A stretch of 64,000 nt of DNA, taken from assembly GCA_026874595.1 (NCBI GenBank), contig CM049314.1, positions 35,941,229-36,005,228 on the forward strand. Direction: 5' to 3'. Below the pieces are notes generated by a model. That model did not search any database, was not told where the DNA came from, and worked only from the letters and a program-made list of their open reading frames with translations. Every line of letters starts with the position of its first letter. Within the stretch, counting starts at the first letter, position 1. Shown in pieces: positions 11,835 through 24,456 of the stretch. This DNA comes from Sipunculus nudus. Its lineage: Eukaryota > Annelida > Sipuncula > Golfingiida > Sipunculidae. Position numbers and translations under genes: made by a program.

Positions 11835-13344
11835 TTACTTTAAAAAAGCGTGTTCCATCAGCAGTAGAATAGAGATGCCCTTCGCCATCTCACACACGGC
11901 CTGGTACTCCGTCAGACCCAGACGACGCTTGTTAGAGATGTCGTAAACACCGCCCACACTCTCAGTGTGCTCACCGTGAATTCCTAAAAACACAAAAAAA
12001 GATGTATCAGTAAAAACAAGTGCATTTTCCATGGTTACTTTATCCCGCACTATAGGACTCGGTTTTACATTTTGATAATTGTATAGATATGAGATTCTTA
12101 AATACTGTACGGCTATTCTCTGTTGTCCTCTCTGTTCAACGTACTAGCATATGATCTGTTCCTTACTTTGCATTTAAAGACCAGTTTTGAATCATTCCGA
12201 ACACGATAGAGGGCGCTGCAAGTAACCGCACTTGATAAGTGGCATAGTTCCTGATACATGGTGCTTCGATGGACCCTTCGGAAAACTATGTCAAATTTCT
12301 CAGGATTTTTCGGACTATCTGGACACAACTGGTATCGTTCCAATAGTTCAAGACCCAAAAAAATCATCTCTGAGGCGTATCCACAGTGGATTTGCGTAAT
12401 TAGTGCCACCATATCCAATCATAAAATAGATAATGTGCAAGACACTGCTCATTGATGGGTAGGAATAAAATTGTCAGGCGTGGAAACAAGATTATTAAAC
12501 GGGCAAAAACGGTCTTGATTAATCCTCATGGGGAAGACGCTTTGTAGTTGAAGACATCCTAAAAAACATATTTCCATGGTAACTTACCTCTGACTTGCAG
12601 GTTCAGGTTTTTGCAGATTTCAACAAAGTTGGCCAGCTGGGAGACATTGGGGATCCGTGCGTGCACGCTGGCTCTCATGGTGGTTCCTAAGTTGGATGGA
12701 CAGAAGGTCAGGTAACCATAGCGATCATGGTGAGCGAATGGCAGAGTCTTCTCCATGTGGTTGACAGCCTGGGTAGGAGAGACAGGTATTAAAATCAGCT
12801 AATCAGTTTGTGCCATATTTATCACTCAGCGATGATATAAATTCATTTATTCATATTATTTATCAACACAATATAATTTTAAATAATATAATTTATAATA
12901 TTTCATTTATAATTATCAATAACATTAATTTTTTCAATATTAATTGATGAGCAAATATGACATGGTATTGCTGTGACTTTTATTCTTTTGTAAAAATAAA
13001 GGTATTTATCCGCGAGCACAGTTAAATATGGAATGCATGTTTCCATATTTGACAAAGTTGGACGAACAAATATATACAGGAACAAGGAAGATTTCTAAAA
13101 AAAATAAAGAAAGTTCCTAAGGGCTCATGAAAGAAAGGGATTCAGACCGGAAGACTTGCACTCTCCCCGCATACACACCTTGATGAGTCTCCTGTAAACC
13201 TCGGCCAGGTTACCGCCCATCTGCATGGAGATGAACCTGAGATGATCCTCCTCGTTACACCAGGTCAGGAAGGTTTTGTTGTTGTTGAAGAAGATGCCAC
13301 GACCGTCAGGCCAGTCCCTGTAGCCACCGGCAGCGCGGAGGAAT
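11835..13344 (-). CDS. Arginine kinase gene B, exons 4-6 (3' part)
   Basis: These exons encode the C-terminal catalytic half. Exon 4 is 13179-13344 (55 codons; contains [19 protein letters not shown] with the substrate-binding NEEDH). Exon 5 is 12588-12768 (contains [10 protein letters not shown] with the reactive cysteine). Exon 6 is 11835-11983 (contains GEHTES and [19 protein letters not shown], ends in HAFLK, stop TAA at 11835). Splice sites are intact: acceptors TTTTAG, ACCCAG and TTTTAG, donors GTGTGT and GTAAGT. Exon lengths equal those of gene C. The upstream exons are 15.8 kb away across an inserted element that carries an oppositely oriented receptor gene. Whether the transcript is still spliced across that distance is unknown. 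The C-terminus (HAFLK) differs from gene C (DALSK). Confidence 0.9.
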
Positions 13345-13654
13345 CTAAAATCAGCATAGATAGACATTAATACACGTTTACTCATAGCTCGTGTTTGGTT
13401 GACCGTCTGCTAGTTTCGGGTCAGCTGCTATCACGGGCATTGTCAAGTATAAAGAAGAAAATAAACAAGATGTTCCAACGGAAAACTCAGAAATAAGAAA
13501 ACGTATTTCACCAAGATGGTTAAGATTTGTTGTTATCATATGATACGAATTGATAATTTTTCCCCAAAATAATAATATAACTATTTACCACCCGAATACA
13601 CATTAAATATAAGATGAAGCACAGAAAAGAATACACGTCAAGTTCTCTGTGCCA

Positions 13655-13705
<51 letters not shown>

Positions 13706-13926
13706 CAACTAATATTGTGTATTATAATATAATCGAAATTATATCATCGAAAGTAGAACTGAGGTTTTTTTTTAAGACGTAATCTTTCAGGACTGAACTC
13801 TAAGACCCAAAAAAATATAAGATATGGTTCTCGACTCCATAAAACCATCATTATCGGTATGTATTTATGTCATTTTACAACAGGAAATTTCCATAACTGT
13901 GTAAAAATAATTGTATATTTATTGCT
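13345..13926. other. Gene B intron 3, proximal part
   Basis: Sequence alignable to intron 3 of gene C, with an (AT)n tract at 13,658-13,701 and a 15-bp remnant of the 307-bp inverted-repeat element at 13,819-13,833. No gene is seen. Confidence 0.6.
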
Positions 13927-14727
13927 TTTCAACACCGTTACCTATTTTTCTCCAAAATAATGGAAATATTTCTGCTTTTCTTAGTGTTGGAATATAGTTC
14001 ACACTGTCAACACATACATATACTGAGTACAAGAAAGGTTGAAGAAGTAATCAAGTTTCTTTGAATAAATATCATATCTTTTTTCAACACCATTATGCAT
14101 CAACACCGTTACTTTTCACATTAAACGGTGATGAATGTCAATGAACGGTGTTGAAAGAAAAAGGTGACAGGATGGATGAAAGATCTATACAAACTGGCAT
14201 TGTTATTCAGGAATTTCATAGTTTTTAGAACGATCACTGTATTATGTATTTTTAATATCAAACTTTAAAATATTATAAACAATGTCTGCTTGCTTTAAGT
14301 AATAATTTTGCCAGTGACTACATTTATTATAATTCAGCACCGTTATCCTTTTTCAGCACCGTTATATTTTGAAAATAAGCATAATTTTAAGAAAAAAAAT
14401 GACTTGAAACATATTAAAAAATGCTTTTATCTCCTGTATTTTTTATTTACCGAGGTAGACTGCTATATTTTCCATCTATTTATTGCATTATACCTTCTGT
14501 GGGTTGCAGCTGTATTTTGTTTCAGGGTTTAAACGTAACTTATAAAACTAAAAATACGCATTTTCAGGGTTAAAATATATTTTTATAATAAAATACATCG
14601 TACAGGTGAGCCTTTCTTATTTTTTCTAAATTAATTATGTGGGACCATGAAATTGACATGAAAATATCCAGCTCAATCTTTCATTATAATTTCCAAGCAT
14701 TGCTTAAAGTCTGTAACGGTGTTGAAA
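13927..14727. mobile_element. About 800-bp foldback/inverted-repeat element with CAACACCGTTA motif
   Basis: The ends are a perfect 15-bp inverted pair, TTTCAACACCGTTAC at 13927-13941 and GTAACGGTGTTGAAA at 14713-14727. Further copies of the core (CAACACCGTTA, CAGCACCGTTA, AACGGTGTTGAAA) lie inside at about 14,086, 14,100, 14,145, 14,337 and 14,354. It is AT-rich and codes for nothing recognisable. Gene C intron 3 lacks it. The duplicate is at 56656-57470, with one extra motif outside at 56,464-56,477. The element boundaries are inferred from the outermost pair. Confidence 0.5.
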
Positions 14728-15085
14728 TTGATGATACACATAGGACATCAAATTAACCAAAACTATAACTTTTCATTAAATAAAGTGCTCTGCTGAAATT
14801 AATTTCATATAGTTTACATTTTTTATTTCCATGTGAGACTATAAAATAAATATTATAAGAAGTTATTTTTCAGATGTTGTACCTGCTGAAATGGGTCGTT
14901 TTTCGTAGAATGACCCTCATAAGCATTATTTCTGTATAAAAGTAAATCATTCTTTGTAAAGACCTTTTTCTTAGAGTCTCAGTGGGTTAAATATAATTTC
15001 CATATATAGGCCTACTAATATAGGCCTACTATAGTAGGCCTATCTATTCTAAAAATACTGCTCAAAGCTCCGCCAGAGGTCACTA

Positions 15086-15598
15086 CATCGCGTAAGTAAT
15101 GGTTGTTGCCCAGTGAAATGCGATTGCCGTGTTTGACACATTTCTCTGGACTATAACTTATTTGTCGTACATGCCTGCCTCAAGGTCGATCTAAGTTTAT
15201 TTTTGTCAGCTGTTTTCTTGTTATACTCCCGCTCACAATTCCTAGAACCTTAAATTGGTCCAGCTTTCGCTTAACTGCATATACACGGCGTAATTATAAT
15301 GACATGGCCGAATAAAGAAGCAAAGAATAACTACAAAACTTACATTGCTTGCCGAGAAAAAAAAACGTTTAAAATCAAATATGGCTTTTATGAGAGGGAA
15401 AGTAATTCCAGACCTCAAATAGGAATATAGCCTATCAGCCTACGAATGACTAAGCACTTTAGCTAAATTTTGTGTTTATGAATATAAACAGAACTTGCTT
15501 ATAATAATTAGCAACCGCTACGCTTTAAACGTCTCCTTATCAGACACAATTACACCCCTTTCAAACGCAAATGTAAACCAGTTTCGAACCGTTTTGAA
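15086..15598 (+). repeat. Left terminal inverted repeat arm of the 14-kb element
   Basis: It begins CATCGCGTAAGTAATGG immediately after AK intron sequence ending GAGGTCACTA. The match to the reverse complement of the right arm runs to about the stretch CAAATGTAAACCAGTTTCGA and then stops. The arms differ by many substitutions and small indels. Confidence 0.7.
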
Positions 15599-17485
15599 TG
15601 CGCGTTAACTAGAGCGTTCACAAGGTAACCCAAAGCGTTTTCAAACCGTTTTGGCCCCCAGACGGACTGTTGGCAGGTGATACATTGTAACAGGCTAACC
15701 CCTGAGGCTGCTGGCTAGAGTTGACCGGGAGAACACGGAGCATGCAGATTTTTTAGACCGCCGGAACGAAGTTCAGTATAGTTAGGCCTACCGTACCTCC
15801 GGCGTCGTCAGAGTGGGCGGCGTCCACCCCAGATTAACAGTTTTTTGTTAACTCTTCATAACTCGCCAATCACTTACCCTATTACTTTCATATTTCACAT
15901 ATAGGCCTATATTTTATAGGTAGTACATTGCCCATCCCTCTTTTCAAAAAGTGACCCTGATCCCCCCTCCCCCGTATTGACGCCCCTGCTCACAAAAATA
16001 AAATGGTCTTGTAACATCGTTATCATGTCGTCATGCCAGTCGATACTCTCGGCTATGTTTTTTTTCATTGTACTGGAATGATTGTAAATAAACCAATGGG
16101 TTTACACAAATCTCATGCACAACATTTCTTAAGGCATTGCTGTGATTAAAACAGCGCTTATTAACCGCCGATAAATGCTTCAAGGATTAAACTTGTGAGT
16201 TTTTGATGGTTTAGATGTATTATCAGTTATATAGTGCAAATTGTTAGTCATTTAAGAAAACCATGCATATATAGGCATTACAGCATTTTACCAATTAATA
16301 TGTGACTCGCACCGGCATGAAAATGGGCGTTTTCCTTTCAGATATCTTTAAGGTCACGACATATTATAAAAACTCGAGATCTTAGAGGTTTTGTAACGTA
16401 AAGCAAGCAAATCAATTTCGTTAATCATGAAATAAGACCTACCCTTCATTACTGCGGCGACCTTGACGGACGCAGAGACAAACATTACGAGCAAAACCAG
16501 CTCCGTTATTAATAACTGCTGCATGAATATACATAAGCCAATGTAATATTTATTATTTTTTCCTTACAGAATAACATCACTTTATGTCTTACTTTAGAAA
16601 ATGACAGTTCGACAAGCGGATGAAATGACTCTTAGAAATGGCGTGCACATGTGCACGTACAAGATGCGAACCCAATAACTTGTACTGGCACCCAAACGTC
16701 TTCAGTTAATTAAAATCCGAAGGTTGGGTGCCAGGCTGCCGCTAAACAAAATATAGATGACACAACCACCAATGTGCAAGACCACACAGTTAATTAACAG
16801 TTGATACATTATCTTATATATAGAAAATATAATGCTACTGGAAATCCTAATTATGACAATGACCTATAAAATTAATGAACATGTCGTACAAATTTCAGTG
16901 AGTCAATTTACCGTTTTTAATCAATAGTGCTAAGGGAAGGTTAAAGTATATCACAATTGTTGTTTATGATAGTACCAAAGTTGCCTTTAAGTGCCATCTG
17001 GTGATTTTTTAAAAATAAATAGTGCAAATGATAAACAACACTATGGGAGAAACGCTGAAGGTCAATGGTTAAATGACATTTTGCGAGAAATTTTAAACGC
17101 ATATATATTTTAGACCAGATTGTAATGTTCAGGTCTTAGTGTAACTGCGGTTATACGGGGTACAAATTTAAAAGATTTTGCTGTATTTCATTTCTATTTT
17201 TTAAAATACCCTGAAATACTTTCCCGCTCACTTTCTTTTGTGCGAACGAAGACTGGTTATAGCGATGATCCGTTATGGTAGAGAAGTGTTTGTCTTAAAA
17301 GGTTCAAACTCATTTGCAAAAAAATATATGTATCGACTCACACTGTCAGTTCATTTTGGCTGAATTGAAATGTTTTCCAACAAAACCATCCCGGCACATG
17401 AACTTACTATCTGAATTTCATCTTTTTTACACGTTGTTGAGATTCTGTGTGTGTGTAACCACAGTCCTAATTTTCATGTTTAAGG
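15599..17485. other. Left interior of the 14-kb element
   Basis: No gene is recognised in this AT-rich stretch. Short palindromic words such as TAGGCCTA recur. It is nearly identical to about 58,340-60,227. Confidence 0.5.
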
Positions 17486-18436
17486 GGCCCTCACATATCC
17501 AAAACGGAGCCCGTCCGACTTCTCTGCAAGCTGAAAAGGGCATTTTCGGCAGGAATACGGCCGGTGTTTGCTCGATCACTGCGGGCTCCGTCGCGATTTT
17601 TAGGGGTCGGCCGACGTTCGCAGGGCACCGAAACCTGTTCTTAATTCAGCGATTTTCCCATGGCGATTTTTGAGGTCGCTGATCCCGTACACAGGTCGTC
17701 CGTAGATCGCTCGGGCAGAGGCCAACATGCGTGCGATATTCGGGCAGAATTCCGGCGATTTTAGACGAATTTTTGCTTAAACATTCGGACGGAGGTCGAC
17801 AGAGCTGCGCGGCCGCCGCATGGGCTTCCTACGATAAACTCGAACGATCCCCTCCCGTATCCCGCCCAACTTGTACAAAGTCGAACGTGCTGCGAGCGAG
17901 CTCCGTGCTGGTTTCGGGCTGCATGCCGTCGGGTAACTACTTCGGCTCGCGTGCCACCTTCGTCTTATAAACTGGTTTCTCTGCTCCCTTGGTCTTCTTT
18001 GGCGGCATCTTAGCTTGCCACTATTACTTGGAAACTGTGCTGTGCTCTTCACTCTGTCAGACTTGAGAAATATTACGTGACAAACTTTTTACATGCCATC
18101 TATACACTCGAGGCGCGGGCATCGGACAACGTTAGGCAGGACGTCGGGCGGATCCCGGGTGTCTGGCGGGCATCGACAGACCAAATGATCATCGACCGCA
18201 ACTCGGACGGCGCCTGCCATTATGCCGGGCGACCTTCGCCCGACTACCTTTTGTTAACTGTCAGCCGCCGGGCGATTTTTGATCACCATTGTTCAATGGG
18301 CACGGACCGATCCATGTCCGATATGTAACAGGTTAGATTTTAAGCTTTAAATACGCTCGACCTCCTGGCGGGCTTGGAATTCGGCGACTTTCTTGCGATT
18401 TACAAATTCGGCCGGAAGCCGTTGGATATGTGACGC
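17486..18436. mobile_element. About 950-bp GC-rich element with GTCACATATCC-type inverted ends (copy 1)
   Basis: A sharply GC-richer block within AT-rich sequence. The left end reads TCACATATCCAAAACGG and the right end, reverse-complemented, reads GTCACATATCCAACGG. In the second copy the left end has GTCACATATCC too. The interior is full of GCGATTTTT and CGGCCG-like words. The open frames in it are composition artefacts. The copy at about 60,228-61,236 has about 70 bp more near 60,685-60,755. Confidence 0.5.
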
Positions 18437-19540
18437 AGGCTTTACCACAACCATTCTGCGCAAGCAGAGGTGCGGATTTGCGCATGCGTAAAACATCTCA
18501 ATCAAGGAGAAGAAACAGGAAGGAAGGTGGTATGCGTGCGATGTTGATGTTCTCAACTGATAAAGTTTTTTTTTTATTATTTGTATCCCAGATTGACTCG
18601 GCCATATTTCTGGATTTCTGAGTCCGAGCCCCTATAAAGTGCACTAGCTCGTTTCTAAGTCCGGACTCAATTGTTATATATATAACTGCTGACATTTCAA
18701 GAGTCCAAACCCGGAGTTTTAAAAGTACCTCATCCACATAGATGGCAGTTTAGAAATATAATGTACACAGACCGAATCAATCAATACTCATGTTGAATTA
18801 ATTATATTGACCAGGGGCGTATATGAAAATAAAATAACAGTTATCATTACCAAAATATTTTCTTAAATCTTAATTTGCTCATAACCAAACTCTAAAGACA
18901 ATAATTATTATATTGTTGAATAATGTTATTAAAATTATGAAATATATTTTTAATATAGAAGTTGGGTGTAGTTCTGGCTAATTTAATTTAAAAAAAAACC
19001 ACTGACATGCGTCACAATTTCAAATATCCAAGGCTTGTTTTTCAACCAAGTCCGCCCTAGGTGGTTATCGTCATTTCCATTGTTAATTGATTACAGAAGT
19101 ACCTCCGAACAACAAAGAGAGACAATATGGTTACGTGTAAGTTGCCACACCTAGGAGTGTTAATTCTTTCAATGGCGTTGCGGCTTCTAATTGTTCATAC
19201 GTATTCCCATTGTAGAGGTGACAATTACCCACAACATCGTGACTGATAATACAATGGCATGATACACTGCACATTATCAAAATACATTATTTAACATAAT
19301 AGAGATAAAGACAGCGTGAAAACACGTAAATGCATAAGCACGATTCTTTCGATTTCTAATGTAGGCCTTTAACAATGGTAAATGATACAGCGTGATTTTA
19401 AGTCCTCAGTTGACAGAAGAGTCGCCGAACTTCACGCAACGTAGACCATGTAGGTGTCGCTTTACGGCAACATGCCAATGATCTTCATCATAGGAAAGGT
19501 TGTAACTTTATCTTAAGTATCTTTTTTTCAGCTGTTGAGG
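18437..19540. other. Region 5' of the receptor gene
   Basis: About 1.1 kb without a gene. It would contain the receptor promoter and 5' UTR, but I see no clear TATA box or other decisive signal. It is nearly identical to 61,237-62,339. Confidence 0.5.
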
Positions 19541-19761
19541 ATGCACAAATTTCCTTTTGCGGTCATCCTTTTTATCCTGACGGGAATCTCCGTGGTTTCT
19601 GTAACTTCTAAAGGTTTCCAGGTGAGGAACGTATTCATATGAGATATACAAATATATTATAATAAATTCATTTAATATATATGTGATACACACAAATACA
19701 CACACACTCACACACACACACATGGTTTATTTGAATATTTAAACAATTATATAATTTTAAT

Positions 19762-19820
<59 letters not shown>

Positions 19821-22800
19821 AATTCATTTAAAAGACATACGTACACACACATACATTACTTAAGTATTTAATGTATATGTGTATGTGTGAACCAGAACCG
19901 TTCATCCTTTATCAGGGCATTTTTTTTTCATCCTCATTTCAGGAAAACGTGGCAAACACTACATCCGGCATAATCCTGCAAGGTCCTACGACTGCTTTTA
20001 ATGAACAGTTTGATAAAGACCCATTCAACAGAACAGAAACAATGAAACGCACTGCCAAGAAGAAAATGACTTTCAAGCAGCAGCATTCTCAAGAAGTGAA
20101 TATCATGAACTTTACAGAACTGTTATCATCTGCAAGAACAGTTAACGGCTGCTTAGTTGTGAAAACAACGTCGAAAAAAGATATATCTAACAACGTTCAA
20201 AAGGCAATAGCTTGTGTGAGCTTTTCTGAATCAAACAGAGCCGCGTTAAACTGCCTTGACACCGCAGATGTGATCAAGACGGATCCGGAGTTGAATGAAA
20301 TGATTTTGGTAAAGCCTGTTAGTTTCTGCTTCCGTCCAGAAAACGTGGCTCCCATTTTTTTGTGTGCTAAAAGGTATGCGTCACTTGATTTTTCAGCTTC
20401 TGTAGAACCCTTTGAAGTACTTATATGTGCTGTTCCCGATCAAAAGATCAAACGGGAGGAAAATGGAGCAGTCAGACAAACAACAATGAGAAAACTTGCA
20501 CACGATGTGTGTAAAATATTTATTCACTCGGGGACATGGGATATCAAACTAGTTTCGAAAGTAGCGGACTGCCAATCAAAAGGAAACTTTTTCGCCCCGG
20601 GCAAAACATATGATAACAAAAACAGTTCGCCTGTATATATCATAATATGTAAGTACAACTTACAGTTGTCATTTGTGCACAGTTGCTATTTTTTAATTGT
20701 CTGCAGCGTGAGTTGTCGATAAACCATTGACGGACAACAGCAAAGCACTGATTGCAGTGATATTTGTTGGTCAGTTTTGTATTAAGCTGAAATATCGTGA
20801 GATTGTACACCTTTTATTGTAAATGTTAATGCAACTTTAGAGAAGAACATGAACACGGTTGGTGCTGGATGTACATTAAATATATGTGACTGTGCATTAC
20901 TTTCACTCTTATTTCAATGTTTGATCAACTTTTATTATCTCTCAGAGGCGTCAACACAGCGGGATGGGGGTATATATCTTTTTTTATAGCAAGTGGGGGG
21001 GGGTGTCAATGTAATCACCCAACTGATCTTCATATAATACATGTAATAATTATACATTGGAAATGAAATATATAAAAAAATAAGAATTATAGATATTTGG
21101 TTCCATTTCTTAGTTAACTAAGAAATATATTATATATTGTTTAGAATTCACATTAATTGGTAACATAATAGCTTATTTTTTAAACCTTATACATAATTGT
21201 TATGTATTTAAAATGTGTCTCACAGACAGTTATAAATAAATATATGTTTATGAAAAAAAGTTTTAAAACTTTGATTACCCTCCCCTGCCTGCAAGGATTC
21301 CCCCCACTATTGAAGATAAATTGACGGCACTGTTTTCTGTATTTCAGATGTGAGTGTGGCTATGAACCTAGTGTGCGCTGGTGTTATGTTCAATGAAGTC
21401 CGGAAAAAGAACAAAGTTGTCATGATGTTTTTTGTTATATCCGCTGCAGATATTTTCTGTTTGGTGTCTGTTTTGTTGGTCATTCACTGGACATTGATCG
21501 ACAGGCCTGGTTACGTTTGTGTCATCGCCGAATGCTTGAACTATTTCGGAACAATCGTTTCCGCTACTGTCCACATGCAGATAACCGTTACCCGGTTTGT
21601 TGCCGTCGCTTACCCTTTCAAAACTAAATCTTGGTGTACCTGGAGAAATAATATACAGGTAAGTAGAAATGGTATGGGTGTTCAATATATAAGATGTTTC
21701 TCGATGTCTCTGGAGAAAAAAACCGATAAACTAGAAATATTCATTCTCAGGAATGCAGGCCTCCGCCATGTGGGCGGTCCTTAATGTGGAATACTCCGCA
21801 ACCCGTATTTACATTCACGTATTCGGCCCCTATTCCCATGTTCATTCAGCAAATGTAACCACACATTTGTAAATATTTCTGGAAGTCCTTCCGGGATCCG
21901 GATAATGAGCTGGATCCACACCAAAACCTAATTAGTTTTTCCTCGGGCCATTTCCGAAATGCCATGAAGATTTCATGAGGTTTCCGTATATGAATGCGTC
22001 AGTTATGTTGTGAACAAACACGCACAAACATACGAACAGAATGAACGCACAGCCTCCTGGCGGAAGCAAACTGTAACTGAACGTCAACAGAACAATAGGA
22101 AACATATTTTACCGTTTATTTTATTTATTATTGTCATTTTACTGGAGAAGTTACGAAAAATCGTTCATATTGTAATAGTGACAAAACGTTTTGCACGAGA
22201 TGTTTTTGGGTAAGAAAAAGTTCTTAGTTAAGCATGTTTACAAGATGGATTGTTATCACATATCATTAAACTCGCAACGGTTATTCTGGACACGATTATC
22301 TAAATTATTTTCTAAGAATCCATAGAATTATCTATTATAGATAGTTTAGGAATAGGACGTAGCCTTGTTTTTGTTAGATCTTAGAGCAAAAAGCTATCAG
22401 TTCGAACCCGTCGGGCTCTCTTACAAAATGCAGAAATATCGATAAAACCCAGAAAATCGCTCATATCAAATAATAATTTATGTCTTCTGGATTATTCATA
22501 ATCCGGAGCATATCAAACTTGAAATATATAGAATAATGCAAAATAACATCATTCTTATCACTGAATTATCTCCATCCTAGTTTAATATAGGGGCGTAGCC
22601 AGAGGGGGGGGGGGCGTCCTTCCCGTCCTCCTGGAATTTCACTCAGTCTAAGAATGATAAGATTTCTTAAAAAAGTAACATGAAAATCCTGTCACTGTTA
22701 TCCGCAGGTTTAGGTCCTATTTTACATTTCTTTAGGGTTACTCCTGCAAATATGATATTTGTAGCTCAGCTGAGTATAAGTCATCTGAGCTATAGTGATG

Positions 22801-24416
22801 GTCCTTTGTCCGTCATCCGTCTGGCAGGCTGTTGAGGGAAACTGTTTGAACTGTTGAATCTACGAATCCAAAATTCAACATATAGTTAGATGTCTTTAAG
22901 TCCTCCTACCAAACCCATAACTGGGTCACTGCGGCTTTTAGGGAAAAACCTCCGTTTTAAAAGCCTATTGTTACACATCAAGAGTGCCTTATATTAAAAC
23001 AACTAACGTTGTTTAGTTTATATTTGACATAGGTTATCCTCTATATATTTCCTATTTGCCTTAAAGAGATTTAGTCAATATTGCATAGTTTTTAGAAGTT
23101 ATGGAAATGAACAAAATATTATTTGTCAAAACATCGGGAAATATATTTTCTCACTTAACATGGTAACTGTTAAAGCTAGAAATTTTTTCAAGGATAAAAC
23201 TTTAGTTTGTCAACTTTTATTCGTATGCCAGAAATTCGATCAGAATTTTGTATTTTTTAAAGTTATTAGCATGAATGTAAAATCAATACCTTAAATGTTA
23301 CCAAATTTCGACCATGCCACTTTTTTCTACCTGTAAGCACTGATCACAGCATATACACATCAGGATTTACTCTTTTGAAACATGAAATTTGAAAGGAATT
23401 GGTCAAAAACAGTAGCTTTTATTCAAGTTTTCAGATACGTCAGATATGTCAGAAATTGTTAACATCAAGTCAACCCAGCAAGGTGGTGTGCAGTGAGTGC
23501 CGGAGCTCTCAACTATAGCAAGTTGAAATGTAACTTGCTTTAGTCCACGCAGCAACCTCCCTTTGCCCAGCAGAGCTAGGCTTCCCCTCACATCCCCAAC
23601 CCCCTCCATGGAGAGGATTCATAAACAAGATGAATGTTATAATTTTCTATGTTTAATTCATTTTTTCTAGACTTTTGCCACTTTTCGGAATTTTTTTTGT
23701 ATTACAAGGGGTTACAATGTGTGTATATTGAATTATCAGTGTTAGGTTTTGCTATAAAAGTGTGGATGTGCATGTTGAGAGGGATCCCTTTCCTCAGAAG
23801 AGTTAAAAACTCTTTCTTGACATGTGTAAAATTCAGTACTTATTAAAATATATTTGAAATAATATTGAGCAAAATTATGTTGTTTGTCCCTAATCCAACC
23901 AACAGTGTGGATACCTGATTTGGAAGGGAATTTTCAATCAATTTTACTGAATTATTTATTTTAGTTAATAAAATTAAGCATGTACATTCAACTAAAAATT
24001 TCCAATGTACAAACCTTTTTCTGGAATACTGATCCAGGGAAAAATGAAGAAGATGCAATTTGTTGTGTTTTTATCTTTAAAAAGATTAAATTAGTTATAG
24101 AATATGCAACACAGTATCTCAAAAACTTATACTAGTCATGTCAAAGTATTAGAATGGCAATCATATATTTAGTACTTGATTATAACCAAAGCGCAGGATC
24201 ATTTTCTCTTGGCTTTGCAAATGCTTATAAATAAATAACAATAACAATGGAAATAAGTATATTCCACATTTGCTGAAATTTTACAAAATTCAGCCGAGCG
24301 CCGTGGCCAATGGGCCCCTTTTTTATTCATTCATCTTGTACGACTAATATTTCTAATTTGAATTTAACATTAGTCTGTTGTGTGGAACCACTGTCAGTTG
24401 TTTTGTACAAATTTAT

Positions 24417-24456
<40 letters not shown>

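Noticed and set aside
12113-12418. A 101-aa minus-strand frame conserved between genes B and D
   Set aside because: It lies in AK intron 5, and conservation is explained by the recent duplication. There are no splice-site or domain signs.
17314-17673. A 119-aa plus-strand frame
   Set aside because: It runs across the edge of the GC-rich repeat, has no recognisable domain, and is rearranged in the duplicate at 59,982-60,383.
19871-20722. A 283-aa open frame starting MYMCMCEPEP
   Set aside because: Its first 24 codons are intron read-through and its end runs past the donor at 20649. The real coding part is receptor exon 2 (19943-20648), with the start in the signal-peptide exon at 19541.
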